DNA from: Chloroflexota bacterium
GTDB lineage: Bacteria; Chloroflexota; Chloroflexia; Thermomicrobiales; UBA6265
NCBI GenBank assembly: GCA_023389575.1
Contig: JAEWEG010000020.1
Span: forward strand, 1-5,823
DNA length: 5,823 nt
Reading direction: 5' to 3'
Shown here: positions 5,013-5,823 of the stretch, piece after piece
Position numbering within the stretch: the first letter of the stretch is position 1
Layout: every line of letters starts with the position of its first letter
The notes under the pieces: generated by a model
Database searches by the model: none
Seen by the model: the letters and a program-made list of their open reading frames with translations, nothing else
Told to the model about the DNA's origin: nothing
Program-made: the position numbers and the translations under genes

Positions 5013-5823
5013 TTGGATTACATTCTGTTCGGATTTGGCACCGGTGCGACGCTGGCCCTCGGCGGTTGGCTCTTTCGTGACCTCGGGCCACGGATTCGCG
5101 ACCGCGCCCCCGCCGAGGGAGACGTGCTCAGCGCCCGGGAGATGGTTTCCCGGATGGCCTGGGCCCGGTTCTGTTCGGCGTGCGGGGCGGCGCTTGCCCT
5201 GGCGGGCATCATCATCATGGCCGCCACCATCGGCACCGCCATCTGGAACCCGCCGGACGACGAAGGGTTCCGCATCGTCCTGATCGCCTATGCCACGGTC
5301 ATCGTGCTGATGCTGGCCTGGACGGCCTTGTTCCTGCGAAGGTTCGGCGCGGCGGGCATCATCCGCCCGCGTGAGGCGAAGCCAGCACCGTTCAAGACGG
5401 AAACAGGCGAGAAACCCAAGGTCGGCGAAGCGAGCGAGAGCACGCAAGAGGAGACTTCCGGGCAGCCCTCGAAGACCTTCGACGAGCTGGCCTCGGCTCG
5501 GGGCGGTCTGGGCCGGTTCGCCGCCTTCTTCCGCCGGGATACTCCATCAGAGGATACTGGCGAGACCCGGGACGATGACGAACTCGTGGGCGAGACCGAT
5601 GCCAGGGATCGGTTTGAAGAACGAGCGGACGATCACGATGTCGCCGACCGGGACGAGGATTACGCCAGTGAGAAGCGGCTCGCCGCGGACGATCCTCTGG
5701 TGGTCGAGGTATTGGGCGAGATACCCGAGGACCGGGTGGTGGAGCCTGACCTCGAAGCGAGCCTGGTGTCCGACCTGCTAATGCCTGGCCGCGACGAGGA
5801 CGTTGTGGACGACAACGACTCCT
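5013..5823 (+). CDS. Three-helix membrane protein with acidic cytoplasmic tail, partial (3' end beyond window)
   Basis: I do not recognise this protein; 270 residues are visible and the frame is still open at the window edge. Hydrophobic helices lie at about 3-20, 53-76 and 87-108. Basic residues after helix 1 (RDLGPRIRDR) and helix 3 (LRRFGAAGIIRPR) place those parts inside, so the N-terminus is probably outside and the long tail in the cytoplasm. The short loop between helices 2 and 3 is acidic and external. From about 178 onward the tail is dominated by Asp and Glu with few hydrophobics and is probably disordered. The TTG at 5013 is the only reasonable start: an in-frame TAA is at 5004, the next in-frame ATG is 43 codons later and would remove helix 1, and AAGG lies 4 nt upstream. 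Codon use is strongly GC3-biased like the other genes, which supports real coding. Promoter and partners are not evident. Confidence 0.75.
   Translation, partial: MDYILFGFGTGATLALGGWLFRDLGPRIRDRAPAEGDVLSAREMVSRMAWARFCSACGAALALAGIIIMAATIGTAIWNPPDDEGFRIVLIAYATVIVLMLAWTALFLRRFGAAGIIRPREAKPAPFKTETGEKPKVGEASESTQEETSGQPSKTFDELASARGGLGRFAAFFRRDTPSEDTGETRDDDELVGETDARDRFEERADDHDVADRDEDYASEKRLAADDPLVVEVLGEIPEDRVVEPDLEASLVSDLLMPGRDEDVVDDNDS

Overview
The window is GC-rich, with third codon positions mostly G or C. It looks like one chromosomal segment of a bacterium. The gene types are a zinc-less two-helix anti-sigma factor with its ECF sigma factor, a short 2-hydroxyacid dehydrogenase without an ACT domain, an M20 dipeptidase, and an unknown membrane protein with an acidic tail. 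Together they would fit a high-GC Chloroflexota (Thermomicrobia-like) or perhaps an actinobacterial genome. That placement is an impression from protein style, not a demonstrated match. I see no transposase, integrase, CRISPR array, rRNA or tRNA.

Layout. Positions 1-105 hold a strong imperfect hairpin and no gene I can support. From 106 to 1661, on the minus strand, lies an ECF sigma factor followed by its membrane anti-sigma factor, with a 137-nt gap between them. A candidate sigma70-type promoter and a small inverted repeat precede the sigma gene. From 1759 to 2805, also on the minus strand, is an NAD-dependent D-isomer-specific 2-hydroxyacid dehydrogenase. A 547-nt divergent intergenic region (2806-3352) separates it from an M20-family dipeptidase on the plus strand (3353-4741). 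A strong 9-bp hairpin lies just after the dipeptidase. A possible 33-codon ORF (4884-4985) and the start of a three-helix membrane protein (TTG at 5013, running off the right edge) follow.

The most interesting part is the divergent region. On the minus strand it carries a near-consensus promoter (TTGACA, 17 nt, TATAGT) whose -10 abuts a perfect 10-bp palindrome. If used, this promoter gives the dehydrogenase a leader of about 340 nt. That leader contains inverted repeats and a 78-nt stretch with 44 C and only 3 G, which resembles a Rho-loading (rut) site. A Pro-rich 60-codon ORF with its own Shine-Dalgarno runs across the C-rich stretch and overlaps the dehydrogenase start. This is the layout of a leader-peptide plus Rho attenuation switch of the tnaC type, here in front of a 2-hydroxyacid dehydrogenase. 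It is a hypothesis built from sequence pattern alone.

Working together: the sigma/anti-sigma pair is a self-contained envelope-signal switch. The dehydrogenase and dipeptidase are divergent and share regulatory DNA, so they may be co-regulated in peptide or amino-acid-derived carbon use, but nothing in the sequence proves a shared pathway.
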